NCBI RefSeq assembly: GCF_900169785.1
Contig: NZ_FWER01000006.1
Location: 62,001-126,000, forward strand
Source of the DNA: Rhizobium sullae
Lineage (GTDB): Bacteria > Pseudomonadota > Alphaproteobacteria > Rhizobiales > Rhizobiaceae
Direction of reading: 5' to 3'
Length of the DNA: 64,000 nt
This document shows positions 9,954 to 19,044 of the stretch, piece after piece. Under the pieces are notes generated by a model. It searched no databases. It was not told the DNA's origin and saw only the letters and a program-made list of their open reading frames with translations. A program made the position numbers and the translations under genes. Position 1 is the stretch's first letter. The number at the start of each line of letters is the position of its first letter.

Positions 9954-10873
9954 TGGCTTTTCTCGTTCTCCGCCGTCTCATGCAGGCCGCTTTGATCCTC
10001 CTCGGCGTTGCCGCCATCACTTTCTTGCTGCTCTATGCATTGCCGGCCGATCCGGCCCGCATGATCGCTGGCCGAAGTGCCACGGCACAGACGGTTGCCA
10101 ATATCCGCGCCCAGCTCGGCCTCGACCAGCCGCTGCTCGTGCAGTTCTGGACCTATCTCGTCAATCTGCTTTCCGGCAATCTCGGCCGCTCCTATGCGCA
10201 GAAGACCGGGGTCTTAACGCTGATTGCCGCACGCCTGCCCGCTACGCTAACCTTGATGCTCGCAGGTATCCTGGTCGAAGTGACGCTCGGTCTGATCCTC
10301 GGCACGATCGCAGCCGTGCGCCGCGGCGGCTTCGTCGACCGGCTGGTGATGATGGCCTCCTTCGTCGGTGTCTCAGCGCCGCAATTCGTCGTGGCACTTC
10401 TCCTGCTCTACGTTTTTGCCGTGATGCTTGGCTGGTTTCCGATGAGCGGCTACGGCACGCTCGCCCATGTGGTACTGCCAGCCTCCACCCTCGGTATTCT
10501 CGGCGCCGGCTGGTATGCGCGCATGGTGCGCTCGGCCATGATCGACGTGCTCAACCAGGATTATGTCCGCACCGCACGTGCCAAGGGGCTCTCGTCCCGC
10601 CGCATCATCTTCCGCCATGCACTTCCCAACGCCGTCCTGCCAATCATCGCCATGATCGGCATCGACATCGGCCAGTTCATGGGCGGCGCGGTTGTCGTCG
10701 AAGCCGTCTACGGCTGGCCGGGCATCGGCCAGCTCGCATGGCAGGCGATCCAGCAGGTGGATATCCCGATCATCATGGGCGTCACGCTGGTTTCGGCGCT
10801 CGCCATCGTCATCGGCAATTTGTTTGCCGACCTCATCGCGCCGGTCATCGATCCGCGCATCCGCACACGTTGA
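9953..10873 (+). CDS. ABC transporter permease, DppB/OppB type (amide operon)
   Basis: 306 residues with the usual six-helix topology. The N-terminus (LVLRRLMQAALILLGVAAITFLLLYALPADPA) carries the DppB-type helix and the conserved D-P, followed by IRAQLGLDQPLLVQFWTYL. The EAA loop is RTARAKGLSSRRIIFRHALPNAVLPI. The gene starts inside the stop of the preceding permease gene and ends 25 bases before the binding-protein gene. It pairs with the DppC-type permease to form the channel. Confidence 0.91.
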   Translation: MAFLVLRRLMQAALILLGVAAITFLLLYALPADPARMIAGRSATAQTVANIRAQLGLDQPLLVQFWTYLVNLLSGNLGRSYAQKTGVLTLIAARLPATLTLMLAGILVEVTLGLILGTIAAVRRGGFVDRLVMMASFVGVSAPQFVVALLLLYVFAVMLGWFPMSGYGTLAHVVLPASTLGILGAGWYARMVRSAMIDVLNQDYVRTARAKGLSSRRIIFRHALPNAVLPIIAMIGIDIGQFMGGAVVVEAVYGWPGIGQLAWQAIQQVDIPIIMGVTLVSALAIVIGNLFADLIAPVIDPRIRTR

Positions 10874-10898
10874 CAGCAACCAAAGAAGGGGAACCACG

Positions 10899-12518
10899 AT
10901 GTTCAAACACTGGCTTCAACACACAACCGCGGCAACGATGATGGCGCTCGCTCCGCTCTCGGTCATGGCGCAGGAAACGCCCAAGCAGGGCGGCGATATC
11001 ATCGTCACCTATAAGGACGACATCACCACGCTTGACCCGGCAATCGGCTACGACTGGGTCAACTGGTCGATGATCAAGAGCCTTTATTCCCGGCTGATGG
11101 ATTATGAGCCCGGCACGCCGAACCTGGTGCCCTCGCTCGCCGAAAGCAATGCCGTTTCGCCGGATGGCCTCACCTATACCTTCAAGCTCCGCAAGGGCGT
11201 GAAATTCTCGAACGGCCGCGAAGTCGTCGCCTCCGACGTCAAATATTCCATCGAACGGGCCGTCGATCCGAAGACGCAGGGGCCCGGCGCCGGCTTCTTT
11301 GGCGCCATCAAGGGCTTTGAAGATGTGACGGGCGGCAAGGCGGCCACACTTTCCGGCATCGAGGCACCCGACGACGGCACGGTCGTCTTCAATCTCTCCC
11401 GCCCCGACGCCACATTCCTGCATGTTCTCGCAATCAACTTCGCCTCGGTCGTGCCGAAGGAGGCGGTCGAGGCAGCAGCCAGTGATTTCGGCAAGAAGCC
11501 GGTCGGCTCCGGCACCTTCGTCCTGAAGGATTGGACGATCGGTCAGAAGCTCATCTTCGAGCGCAACAAGGATTATTACGTCAAGGACACGCCGCATATC
11601 GACAGCTTCACCGTCGAAGTCGGCCAGGAGCCGCTGGTGGCGCTGCTTCGCCTTCAGAAGGGCGAGGTCGATATCGCCGGCGACGGCATTCCGCCGGCAA
11701 AGTTCCTTGAAATCAAGAATTCGGCCGAGGGCCCGCAGATGATCGTCGACGGCGAACAGCTGCATACCGGCTATGTGACGCTGAACACCAAAGTGAAACC
11801 CCTCGACAACGTCAAGGTTCGCCAGGCCGTCAACTTGGCGATCAACAAGGAGCGTATCACGCGCATCCTCAACGGCCGCGCCACACCCGCCACCCAGCCG
11901 CTGCCGCCGCTGATGCCCGGCTATGACAAGTCGTTTGCCGGTTACTCCTACGATGTTGAGAAGGCAAAGGCGCTGCTGTCCGAAGCAGGCTTCCCGGACG
12001 GCTTTGAAACCACGCTCTACTCGACCAACACAGACCCGCAGCCACGCATCGCGCAGGCGCTGCAACAGGATCTGGCAGCCGTCGGCATTAAGGCCGAAAT
12101 CCGCGCGCTTGCCCAGGCCAACGTCATTTCGGCCGGCGGCACGGAAGGCGAAGCGCCGATGATCTGGTCGGGCGGCATGGCCTGGATCGCTGACTTCCCG
12201 GATCCGTCGAACTTCTACGGCCCGATCCTCGGCTGCGCCGGCGCGGTTCCGGGCGGCTGGAACTGGTCCTGGTATTGCAACGCCGACCTCGACAAGCGGG
12301 CGGTTGCGGCCGACTCCATGTCCGACCCGGCAAAGGTCGCAGAGCGCACCGCTGCCTGGGGCAAGATCTTCACCGACATCATGGCTGATGCGCCGTGGGT
12401 CCCGGTGATCAACGAGCGCCGCGTCGTTGCAAAGTCGCTGCGCATGGGCGGCGCCGACAACATCTACATCGATCCGACGCGCGTCATCAACTACGACGCG
12501 ATCTACGTCAATCAGTAG
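10899..12518 (+). CDS. Periplasmic substrate-binding protein, SBP_bac_5 family (amide operon)
   Basis: 539 residues. The N-terminus MFKHWLQHTTAATMMALAPLSVMAQE is a typical signal peptide with cleavage after VMA. The mature part begins PKQGGDIIVTYKDDITTLDPAIGYDW, which is the start of the DppA/OppA fold. TYTFKLRKGVKFSNGR and VRQAVNLAINKERI are family hallmarks. The start ATG at 10899 was chosen because it opens the signal peptide; a longer frame extends back into the permease gene. A perfect 10-bp hairpin follows the stop (12536-12560). The protein delivers the substrate to the two permeases. The ligand cannot be read from sequence, though the neighbouring amidase makes an amide or amide-bearing compound likely. 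Confidence 0.9.
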   Translation: MFKHWLQHTTAATMMALAPLSVMAQETPKQGGDIIVTYKDDITTLDPAIGYDWVNWSMIKSLYSRLMDYEPGTPNLVPSLAESNAVSPDGLTYTFKLRKGVKFSNGREVVASDVKYSIERAVDPKTQGPGAGFFGAIKGFEDVTGGKAATLSGIEAPDDGTVVFNLSRPDATFLHVLAINFASVVPKEAVEAAASDFGKKPVGSGTFVLKDWTIGQKLIFERNKDYYVKDTPHIDSFTVEVGQEPLVALLRLQKGEVDIAGDGIPPAKFLEIKNSAEGPQMIVDGEQLHTGYVTLNTKVKPLDNVKVRQAVNLAINKERITRILNGRATPATQPLPPLMPGYDKSFAGYSYDVEKAKALLSEAGFPDGFETTLYSTNTDPQPRIAQALQQDLAAVGIKAEIRALAQANVISAGGTEGEAPMIWSGGMAWIADFPDPSNFYGPILGCAGAVPGGWNWSWYCNADLDKRAVAADSMSDPAKVAERTAAWGKIFTDIMADAPWVPVINERRVVAKSLRMGGADNIYIDPTRVINYDAIYVNQ

Positions 12519-12535
12519 ACCCTGAACGGATCGAA

Positions 12536-12560
12536 CGCCTTCCCGGCCCACGGGAAGGCG
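12536..12560 (+). promoter_or_regulatory. Perfect mRNA hairpin between the binding-protein gene and the amidase gene
   Basis: CGCCTTCCCG (12536-12545), a 5-base loop and its exact complement (12551-12560) make a 10-bp stem. No U-run follows, so it is not a classic terminator. Its place after a solute-binding-protein gene suggests a stabiliser that protects the upstream message from 3' decay, or a partial terminator. The same arrangement appears in the two other importer operons of this window. Confidence 0.7.
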
Positions 12561-12584
12561 ACCATAAAGCGAGGGAGACACCCC

Positions 12585-13525
12585 ATGTGCATCGCCTGCA
12601 CTCACACCATTCACCGCGCCCAGCACAATTTCGGCTGGAACAAGAACTTCGCACCGGCCGTGATCGCCAAGCCCGGCGAGACGATCCACTTCGAATGCCT
12701 GGATTCCTCCGGGGGCCAGCTTGGCCACGATGCGACGCTCGAGACCCTGAATAATCTCGATTTCGGCAAGATCAACCCGGTTTCCGGTCCGGTTTACGTC
12801 GAAAGCGCCAAGCCCGGCGATGCGCTGAAGGTGACGCTCCGCAAATTCGTCCCGTCGGGCGTCGGCTGGACCGCCAATATTCCGGGTTTTGGTCTGCTTG
12901 CCGATCAGTTCAAGGACCCGGCGTTGCATGTTTGGTCCTATGACGCCAACAGCATGGTGCCGGCACTTTATGGCCCCGGCGGCCGTGTACCGCTGAAGCC
13001 GTTCGCCGGCACGATCGGCCTTGCTCCGGCCGAGGCCGGCACGCATTCGGTGGTGCCGCCTCGCCGAGTCGGCGGCAACATGGATATTCGCGATCTGACG
13101 GCCGGCGTGACGCTCTACCTTCCGGTCGAGGTCGAAGGCGCACTCTTTTCGATCGGCGACACCCATGCCGCGCAGGGCGACGGCGAAGTCTGCGGCACGG
13201 CGATCGAAAGCCAGATGAACGTCGAGGCGACGATCGAACTCGTCAAGGACGCGAGGCTCCAGACGCCGCGCTTTACGACAACCGAGCCGGTTACCCGGCA
13301 TCTCGATGGGGCAGGCTATGAAGTCACGACCGGCATCGGTCCTGACCTGATGACGGGCGCACGCGAAAGCGTCATGCGCATGATCGACCTGCTCAGCGCC
13401 GAACATGGGATGAACGCCATCGATGCCTACCTGCTCTGCTCGGTCTGCGGGGATCTTCGCATCAGCGAAATCGTCGATCAGCCGAACTGGGTGGTTTCCT
13501 TCTACTTCCCGAGGATCGTATTCGC

Positions 13526-13529
<4 letters not shown>
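12585..13529 (+). CDS. Formamidase/acetamidase family hydrolase
   Basis: 314 residues, FmdA_AmdA family. These cytoplasmic enzymes split formamide, acetamide and related short amides to ammonia and the acid. Recognisable stretches are HNFGWNKNFAPAV, VIAKPGETIHFECLDSSGGQL, INPVSGPVYVESAKPGDAL, GTIGLAPAE, PPRRVGGNMDIRDL, LPVEVEGALFSIGDTHAAQGDGEVCGTAIE (cut here into its parts: metal-site GDTHAAQGDGEVCG) and YLLCSVCGDLRISEIVD. A good ribosome binding site (GAGGGAGA) lies before the ATG at 12585. The next gene starts inside its stop. Its presence gives the operon its likely purpose: import and hydrolysis of an amide as nitrogen source. Confidence 0.92.
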
Positions 13530-15214
<1,685 letters not shown>

Positions 15215-15269
15215 GGAATCGCCGAAGCTTCGCTTGACCAAGGGCCTGCGTCTGGAGGGTGCGAATCGT

Positions 15270-16025
15270 TCAGCGCGCCAGCCACCCGCCATCGACGGGC
15301 AGGATCGTGCCGTGGACGTAGTCGGATGCCGACGACGCCAGAAACACGGCAGCACCCCCAAGCTCGGCAGGTGCTCCCCAGCGCGCCGCAGGAATACGCG
15401 CCAGGATGGCGGCATTGCGATCCGGATCTTCCCGCAGCGCCGTCGTGTTGTTGGTGACGAAGTAGCCAGGCGCGATCGCGTTGACGTTGACGCCTTTGCC
15501 CGCCCATTCGCAGGCAAGCAGCCTTGTGATGCCCGCAAGGCCGCTTTTTGAGGCCGTATAGGACGGGATACGGATGCCGCCCTGGAAGGAGAGCAGCGAG
15601 GCGACGTTGATGATCTTGCCCCTGCCCTTCTCGATCATGTGGCGACCAGCCGCCTGAGACAGGAAGAAGGCGGTCTTCAGGTTGACGTCGATGACAGCGT
15701 CCCAGTCCTCCTCGGTGAAGTCGATCGCATCCGCGCGACGAATGATGCCGGCATTGTTGACGAGGATGTCGAGGGCACCGAAGGTCGAGAGCGTTTCAGA
15801 GACGATGCGCTTTACCGGCTCGATCGTGCCGAGATCGGCCTTGATGACCTGAAAGCGCGCGCCGGCCTTCGTGACCATCGACCCGGTTTCATCCATGGAC
15901 GAACGGCCGACGGCAGCAATCGAGGCGCCCGCTTCCGCGAGCGCCACGGCAATGCCTTGGCCGATCCCGGTATTGGCGCCGGTGACGATGGCAACGCGGC
16001 CGGAAAGATCGAAAGGGTTTGCCAT
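15270..16025 (-). CDS. kduD: 2-dehydro-3-deoxy-D-gluconate 5-dehydrogenase (KduD)
   Basis: 251-residue short-chain dehydrogenase that reduces 5-keto-4-deoxyuronate-derived 2,5-diketo-3-deoxygluconate to 2-keto-3-deoxygluconate in pectin/hexuronate breakdown. The cofactor motif is TGANTGIGQG near residue 15, the NNAG motif is LVNNAGIIRR, and the catalytic residues are Ser in NVASLLSFQGG and Tyr/Lys in YTASK. The C-terminal YVHGTILPVDGGWLAR is typical of KduD. It follows kduI by 5 bases on the minus strand, which supports the specific name over a generic SDR. Confidence 0.9.
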   Translation of the reverse strand: MANPFDLSGRVAIVTGANTGIGQGIAVALAEAGASIAAVGRSSMDETGSMVTKAGARFQVIKADLGTIEPVKRIVSETLSTFGALDILVNNAGIIRRADAIDFTEEDWDAVIDVNLKTAFFLSQAAGRHMIEKGRGKIINVASLLSFQGGIRIPSYTASKSGLAGITRLLACEWAGKGVNVNAIAPGYFVTNNTTALREDPDRNAAILARIPAARWGAPAELGGAAVFLASSASDYVHGTILPVDGGWLAR

Positions 16026-16030
16026 TGGAC

Positions 16031-16867
16031 TTACCTCAGATCCGCGATCGCGATGTGGTCCATGTCGGTGAAGCTCTTGTTGTCTCCGGCCATTGCCCAG
16101 ATGAAGCTGTAGTTCTTGGTGCCTGCCCCTGAATGGATCGACCAGGGCGGCGAGATGATCGCCTGCTCGTTTGCGAGCAGCATGTGCCGGGTTTCCTGCG
16201 GCTCGCCCATGAAGTGGAAGACGCGCTGGTCGGCATCGAGGTCGAAGTAGAGGTAGGCTTCCATGCGCCGGTCATGGATGTGGCTCGGCATGGTATTCCA
16301 GATGCTGCCCGGTTCCAGAATGGTGAGGCCCATGGTGAGCTGGCAGGACTGGCAGACCTCGGGATGGATGAACTGGTAGATCGATCGCTTGTTGGCAGTC
16401 GTTGCCTCGCCTAACGTCAGATGCCGCGCCTGTTCGCGCGTCAGAAGCACCGTTGGATGCGATTGATGTGCCGGCGTCGAAACGAGGTAGAACTTCGCCG
16501 GATTATTGACGTCGTCGCTCTCGAAGAAGATATCGATCGTACCCTTGCCGACATAGAGGCAATCGTATTTAGCAAGATCATAGGCCTTGCCGCCGACCAC
16601 CATGCGACCGGCTCCGCCGATATTCAACGCGGCGAGTTCGCGTTCCGCAAGAAAGGTGTCCTGGCCGATTGCCTTTGGCGCCGTCAATTCCAGCGCCGAG
16701 CCGAGCGGCATTGCGCCGCCGATCACCATGCGGTCGTAATGCGAATAGGTAAGCCTGATTTCGCCGCCTTCAAAGACGCTCTCGACAAGGAAGTGGTGGC
16801 GGAGCGTGTCGGTGTCGTAGCCGCGAACGGCCTCGGGGTGCGAAGCGTGTCTTACGTCGACTTTCAT
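16031..16867 (-). CDS. kduI: 5-dehydro-4-deoxy-D-glucuronate isomerase (KduI)
   Basis: 278-residue cupin-fold zinc isomerase converting 4-deoxy-L-threo-5-hexosulose uronate to 3-deoxy-D-glycero-2,5-hexodiulosonate. The N-terminus MKVDVRHASHPEAVRGYDTD is characteristic. The metal site lies in MPSHIHDRRMEAYLYFD (His, His, Glu), and the C-terminal IHSGAGTKNYSFIWAMAGDN supplies the last ligand region. The start overlaps the regulator stop by 4 bases. The kduI-kduD pair with a GntR regulator is a complete small pathway module for unsaturated uronates. Confidence 0.94.
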   Translation of the reverse strand: MKVDVRHASHPEAVRGYDTDTLRHHFLVESVFEGGEIRLTYSHYDRMVIGGAMPLGSALELTAPKAIGQDTFLAERELAALNIGGAGRMVVGGKAYDLAKYDCLYVGKGTIDIFFESDDVNNPAKFYLVSTPAHQSHPTVLLTREQARHLTLGEATTANKRSIYQFIHPEVCQSCQLTMGLTILEPGSIWNTMPSHIHDRRMEAYLYFDLDADQRVFHFMGEPQETRHMLLANEQAIISPPWSIHSGAGTKNYSFIWAMAGDNKSFTDMDHIAIADLR

Positions 16868-17637
16868 TGAAAATGTCCTTTCTTTTCAGCGGATACCAAG
16901 GGGTTTTTCGCATCCTCGATAAAGTAATTCTGATCCCAGATTTCGGCCCTTTCGACCTCATATAGAAGCCTGCCGAGATGGAGTTCCATAGCCTCTACGG
17001 CACCCTTCTTGTCGCCGTTGCGCATGCAGCCGATGACCGCCGAATGCTCTTCGATGACGCGCGCAAGGCGGCCTTCCCGTGGCAGCGTCAGGAGGCGGTA
17101 ACGGTCGCTGTGCACCTTGACCTGCTCGATGATTGCCCAGATGCCGGGGAAACCGGCGATATCGCTGATCAGCTTGTGGAAGTCCTTGTCAAACAGGTGG
17201 AATGCTGTCACGTCGCCATCGCGAAGGCAGGCGCCAAGATCATCGACATTGCGATCGAGCAGACGGATGCCGGCGGGCGTCATCTTCTCGACGGCAAGGC
17301 CGACAGTGGTCGTCTCGAGAGCTTTGCGCACGAGGATCGCCTCATAGAGCGCATGGCGCGGAATGCGTGAAACAAACGTGCCGGATTGCGGAAAGATATC
17401 GACGAGGCCATCGTCGGATAGACGCAGGATCGCCTCGCGGATCGGCGTCCGGCTGACGCCGAACTGTGCCTCGAGCGCTTTCTCGCTGAGCAGATCCATC
17501 GGCTTGCGACGCAGCGAAAGGATGTCGTTGCGCAAAGCATTGTAGACGAGGGTCGCGGCCCGGGGTGCCGTGGCGCGTTGATGGGAGAAGTGCGTAACAC
17601 CTGCTAAGGAGCGCTTTTTACGCGTTTCGCCCATCAA
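16864..17637 (-). CDS. GntR-family regulator, FCD type, of the kdu genes
   Basis: 257 residues. The N-terminal winged helix-turn-helix has ALEAQFGVSRTPIREAILRLSDDGLV, and the C-terminal all-helical FCD ligand domain includes the metal-binding Asp/His set (DKDFHKLISDIAG, EEHSAVIGCMRNGD). It is the first gene of the minus-strand operon and is translated together with kduI (4-base overlap). It probably represses the operon until a uronate breakdown product binds. The start could also be the second Met (17634); both leave the DNA-binding domain intact. Confidence 0.86.
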   Translation of the reverse strand: MMGETRKKRSLAGVTHFSHQRATAPRAATLVYNALRNDILSLRRKPMDLLSEKALEAQFGVSRTPIREAILRLSDDGLVDIFPQSGTFVSRIPRHALYEAILVRKALETTTVGLAVEKMTPAGIRLLDRNVDDLGACLRDGDVTAFHLFDKDFHKLISDIAGFPGIWAIIEQVKVHSDRYRLLTLPREGRLARVIEEHSAVIGCMRNGDKKGAVEAMELHLGRLLYEVERAEIWDQNYFIEDAKNPLVSAEKKGHFQ

Positions 17638-17702
17638 ATCGCTCCGTCAAAACACTGCAGGAAACAGCAATTGATTGCCGTCCCCATGAGATTTACAAGG
17701 AG

Positions 17703-17712
17703 TAATATATTA
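17703..17712. promoter_or_regulatory. Palindrome TAATATATTA upstream of the kdu regulator
   Basis: A perfect 10-bp AT palindrome lies 66 bases upstream of the GntR start codon in the promoter region of the kdu operon. It may be part of an operator or of the -10 region. The flanks do not extend the symmetry, so the assignment is weak. Confidence 0.3.
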
Positions 17713-17773
17713 GTATCCGGAATGGCACAACGGATAAGAAGGTCCGATCCATGCGGTCGTCCAGTCCGCTTCC

Positions 17774-18261
17774 TTACAACTTCGCGAGACCTAAACCCGC
17801 AAAAGCCAGCGCGATACCTGAGGCGGCAGTTCTCGCCTGATTCCAGAACTGCCATCTTTGTGAGTAATCACGCCATATCTTGCGCACAGTCTCGACGTCA
17901 TCGGGCAGGGCGATCTCAGACAACGCTTTGTTCATGGGTACGTTCACTGTGAGCGTGAGAAAGAGGCCGAATATCAGATAGACGCCCGTCGCCGATGCAA
18001 ACCAGCACGCAGACACCTTATGACCCTTGAAATTCGTTAGGATGGCGGTCAGCCCCAGAACAGCTGGCGTCAGAAAAACGCCGGAAAGAAAACCATGTTG
18101 CGAACCGACGCGTTCATCGCTTGCATGGCCGCAATCGCCACGCGTGGGTCGGCTTGATCGAGGCCCCACATTGTGGAGCAAACCCAAGCATAAAAGAATC
18201 CGAAGATCGCCCCGCAGAAGACGATCGACATGACCGCAAATCCGGTAACCACCCTGGGCAT
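17774..18261 (-). pseudogene. DUF1772-family membrane protein gene, frameshifted
   Basis: The N-terminal part from the ATG at 18261 (ribosome binding site AGGAGGAGGG) reads MPRVVTGFAVMSIVFCGAIF through RNMVFFPAFF and then stops. In another frame the rest of the protein follows without a break: FLTPAVLGLTAILTNFKG, VYLIFGLFLTLTVNVPMNKAL, WRDYSQRWQFWNQARTAASG. Together they make a full four-helix DUF1772 (anthrone-oxygenase-like) protein of about 160 residues. Adding one base to the A5 run at 18074-18078 would restore the frame, so this is either a recent knockout or a sequencing error in a homopolymer. It is divergent from a tetR gene, the usual arrangement for its regulator. Confidence 0.8.
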
Positions 18262-18276
18262 TTGCCCTCCTCCTAT

Positions 18277-18292
18277 CCGTACATATCTGTAC
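18277..18292. promoter_or_regulatory. TetR operator candidate, site 1
   Basis: CCGTACATATCTGTAC. The core GTACA-TATC-TGTAC is itself a palindrome with 5-bp arms. The site lies between the divergent DUF1772 (start 18261) and tetR (start 18351) genes and has a near-identical inverted copy at 18307-18322. Confidence 0.65.
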
Positions 18293-18306
18293 ACCTTTAC
18301 CCATGC

Positions 18307-18322
18307 GTATAGATGTGTACGG
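18307..18322. promoter_or_regulatory. TetR operator candidate, site 2
   Basis: GTATAGATGTGTACGG, whose reverse complement matches site 1 at 14 of 16 positions. The centres of the two sites are 30 bases apart, about three helical turns. Two such sites between divergent genes are typical for a TetR repressor that controls itself and its neighbour. Confidence 0.65.
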
Positions 18323-18350
18323 TTCCAGTCAAGGGATTTCGGAGGTTGGA

Positions 18351-18950
18351 ATGCAGGAAGAGATTAAAGCCAAGCGTCGCGCCGCAATTGAGAAGGCGGC
18401 CTATAAGCTTCTGCGAGAGAGAGGCTATGGCGGCACTTCCATGCTCGCCATTGCTAAGGAGGCGAAAGCATCAAACGAAACGCTCTATCGCTGGTACGCA
18501 GACAAGAATGCCTTGTTCAAGACAATGGTCGAAAGCAATGCCAAGGCAACGAAGGCGGCGCTTGATGCGGCGGTTATGGATAGAGCCGATCCTTTGACGG
18601 CCCTTGAGGCGGTCGCTCCGATCTTGCTTTCGATGCTTCTTGGGGAGAAAGCGATTTCCCTGAACAGAGCTGCCGCTGCCGACGATGGCGGCGAACTTGG
18701 TGCGACGATAGCCGCCGCGGGCCGCGATTCCGTCTTTCCGCTGATCGAGAAATTAATCGAGCGCGGCCTAGAGACCGGCGCGATGGCTGCGCCGTCGGCA
18801 AGCCTGGCGGCCGAGTGGTTTATAAGCCTGCTGATCGGCGATCTGCAGATCAGGCGGGTCATCGGCACCCTCCCCGTTCCTTCTGACGGGGACGTCAGCG
18901 CAAGAGCAACGGCCGCGACTAACGCATTCAGAAAGCTTTGCCGCACATAA
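18351..18950 (+). CDS. TetR-family transcriptional regulator
   Basis: 199 residues. The N-terminal helix-turn-helix is clear: AIEKAAYKLLRERGYGGTSMLAIAKEAKASNETLYRWYADKNALFK (first ~60 residues, here given in its family order: helix 1, GYGGTS, recognition helix with SNETLYRWY). The C-terminal part is a divergent ligand-binding helical domain (AefR-like). The start at 18351 is chosen because GGAGG lies 6 bases upstream; an ATG at 18303 would put part of an operator inside the coding region. It probably represses the divergent DUF1772 gene and itself. Confidence 0.85.
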   Translation: MQEEIKAKRRAAIEKAAYKLLRERGYGGTSMLAIAKEAKASNETLYRWYADKNALFKTMVESNAKATKAALDAAVMDRADPLTALEAVAPILLSMLLGEKAISLNRAAAADDGGELGATIAAAGRDSVFPLIEKLIERGLETGAMAAPSASLAAEWFISLLIGDLQIRRVIGTLPVPSDGDVSARATAATNAFRKLCRT

Positions 18951-19044
18951 CAGCGATCCTTCGGCTGCTGCCAATGTAATTTCTCACGACATTGGTATCC
19001 GGCGGCTACTGTATTTCCGTGACCTAAAATATGCCCTGGGGCAC

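Noticed and set aside
10845-13406. Very long open frame (over 850 codons) on the minus strand across the binding-protein and amidase genes
   Set aside because: It is antisense to two well-recognised genes, matches no family and reflects the codon bias of GC-rich coding DNA.
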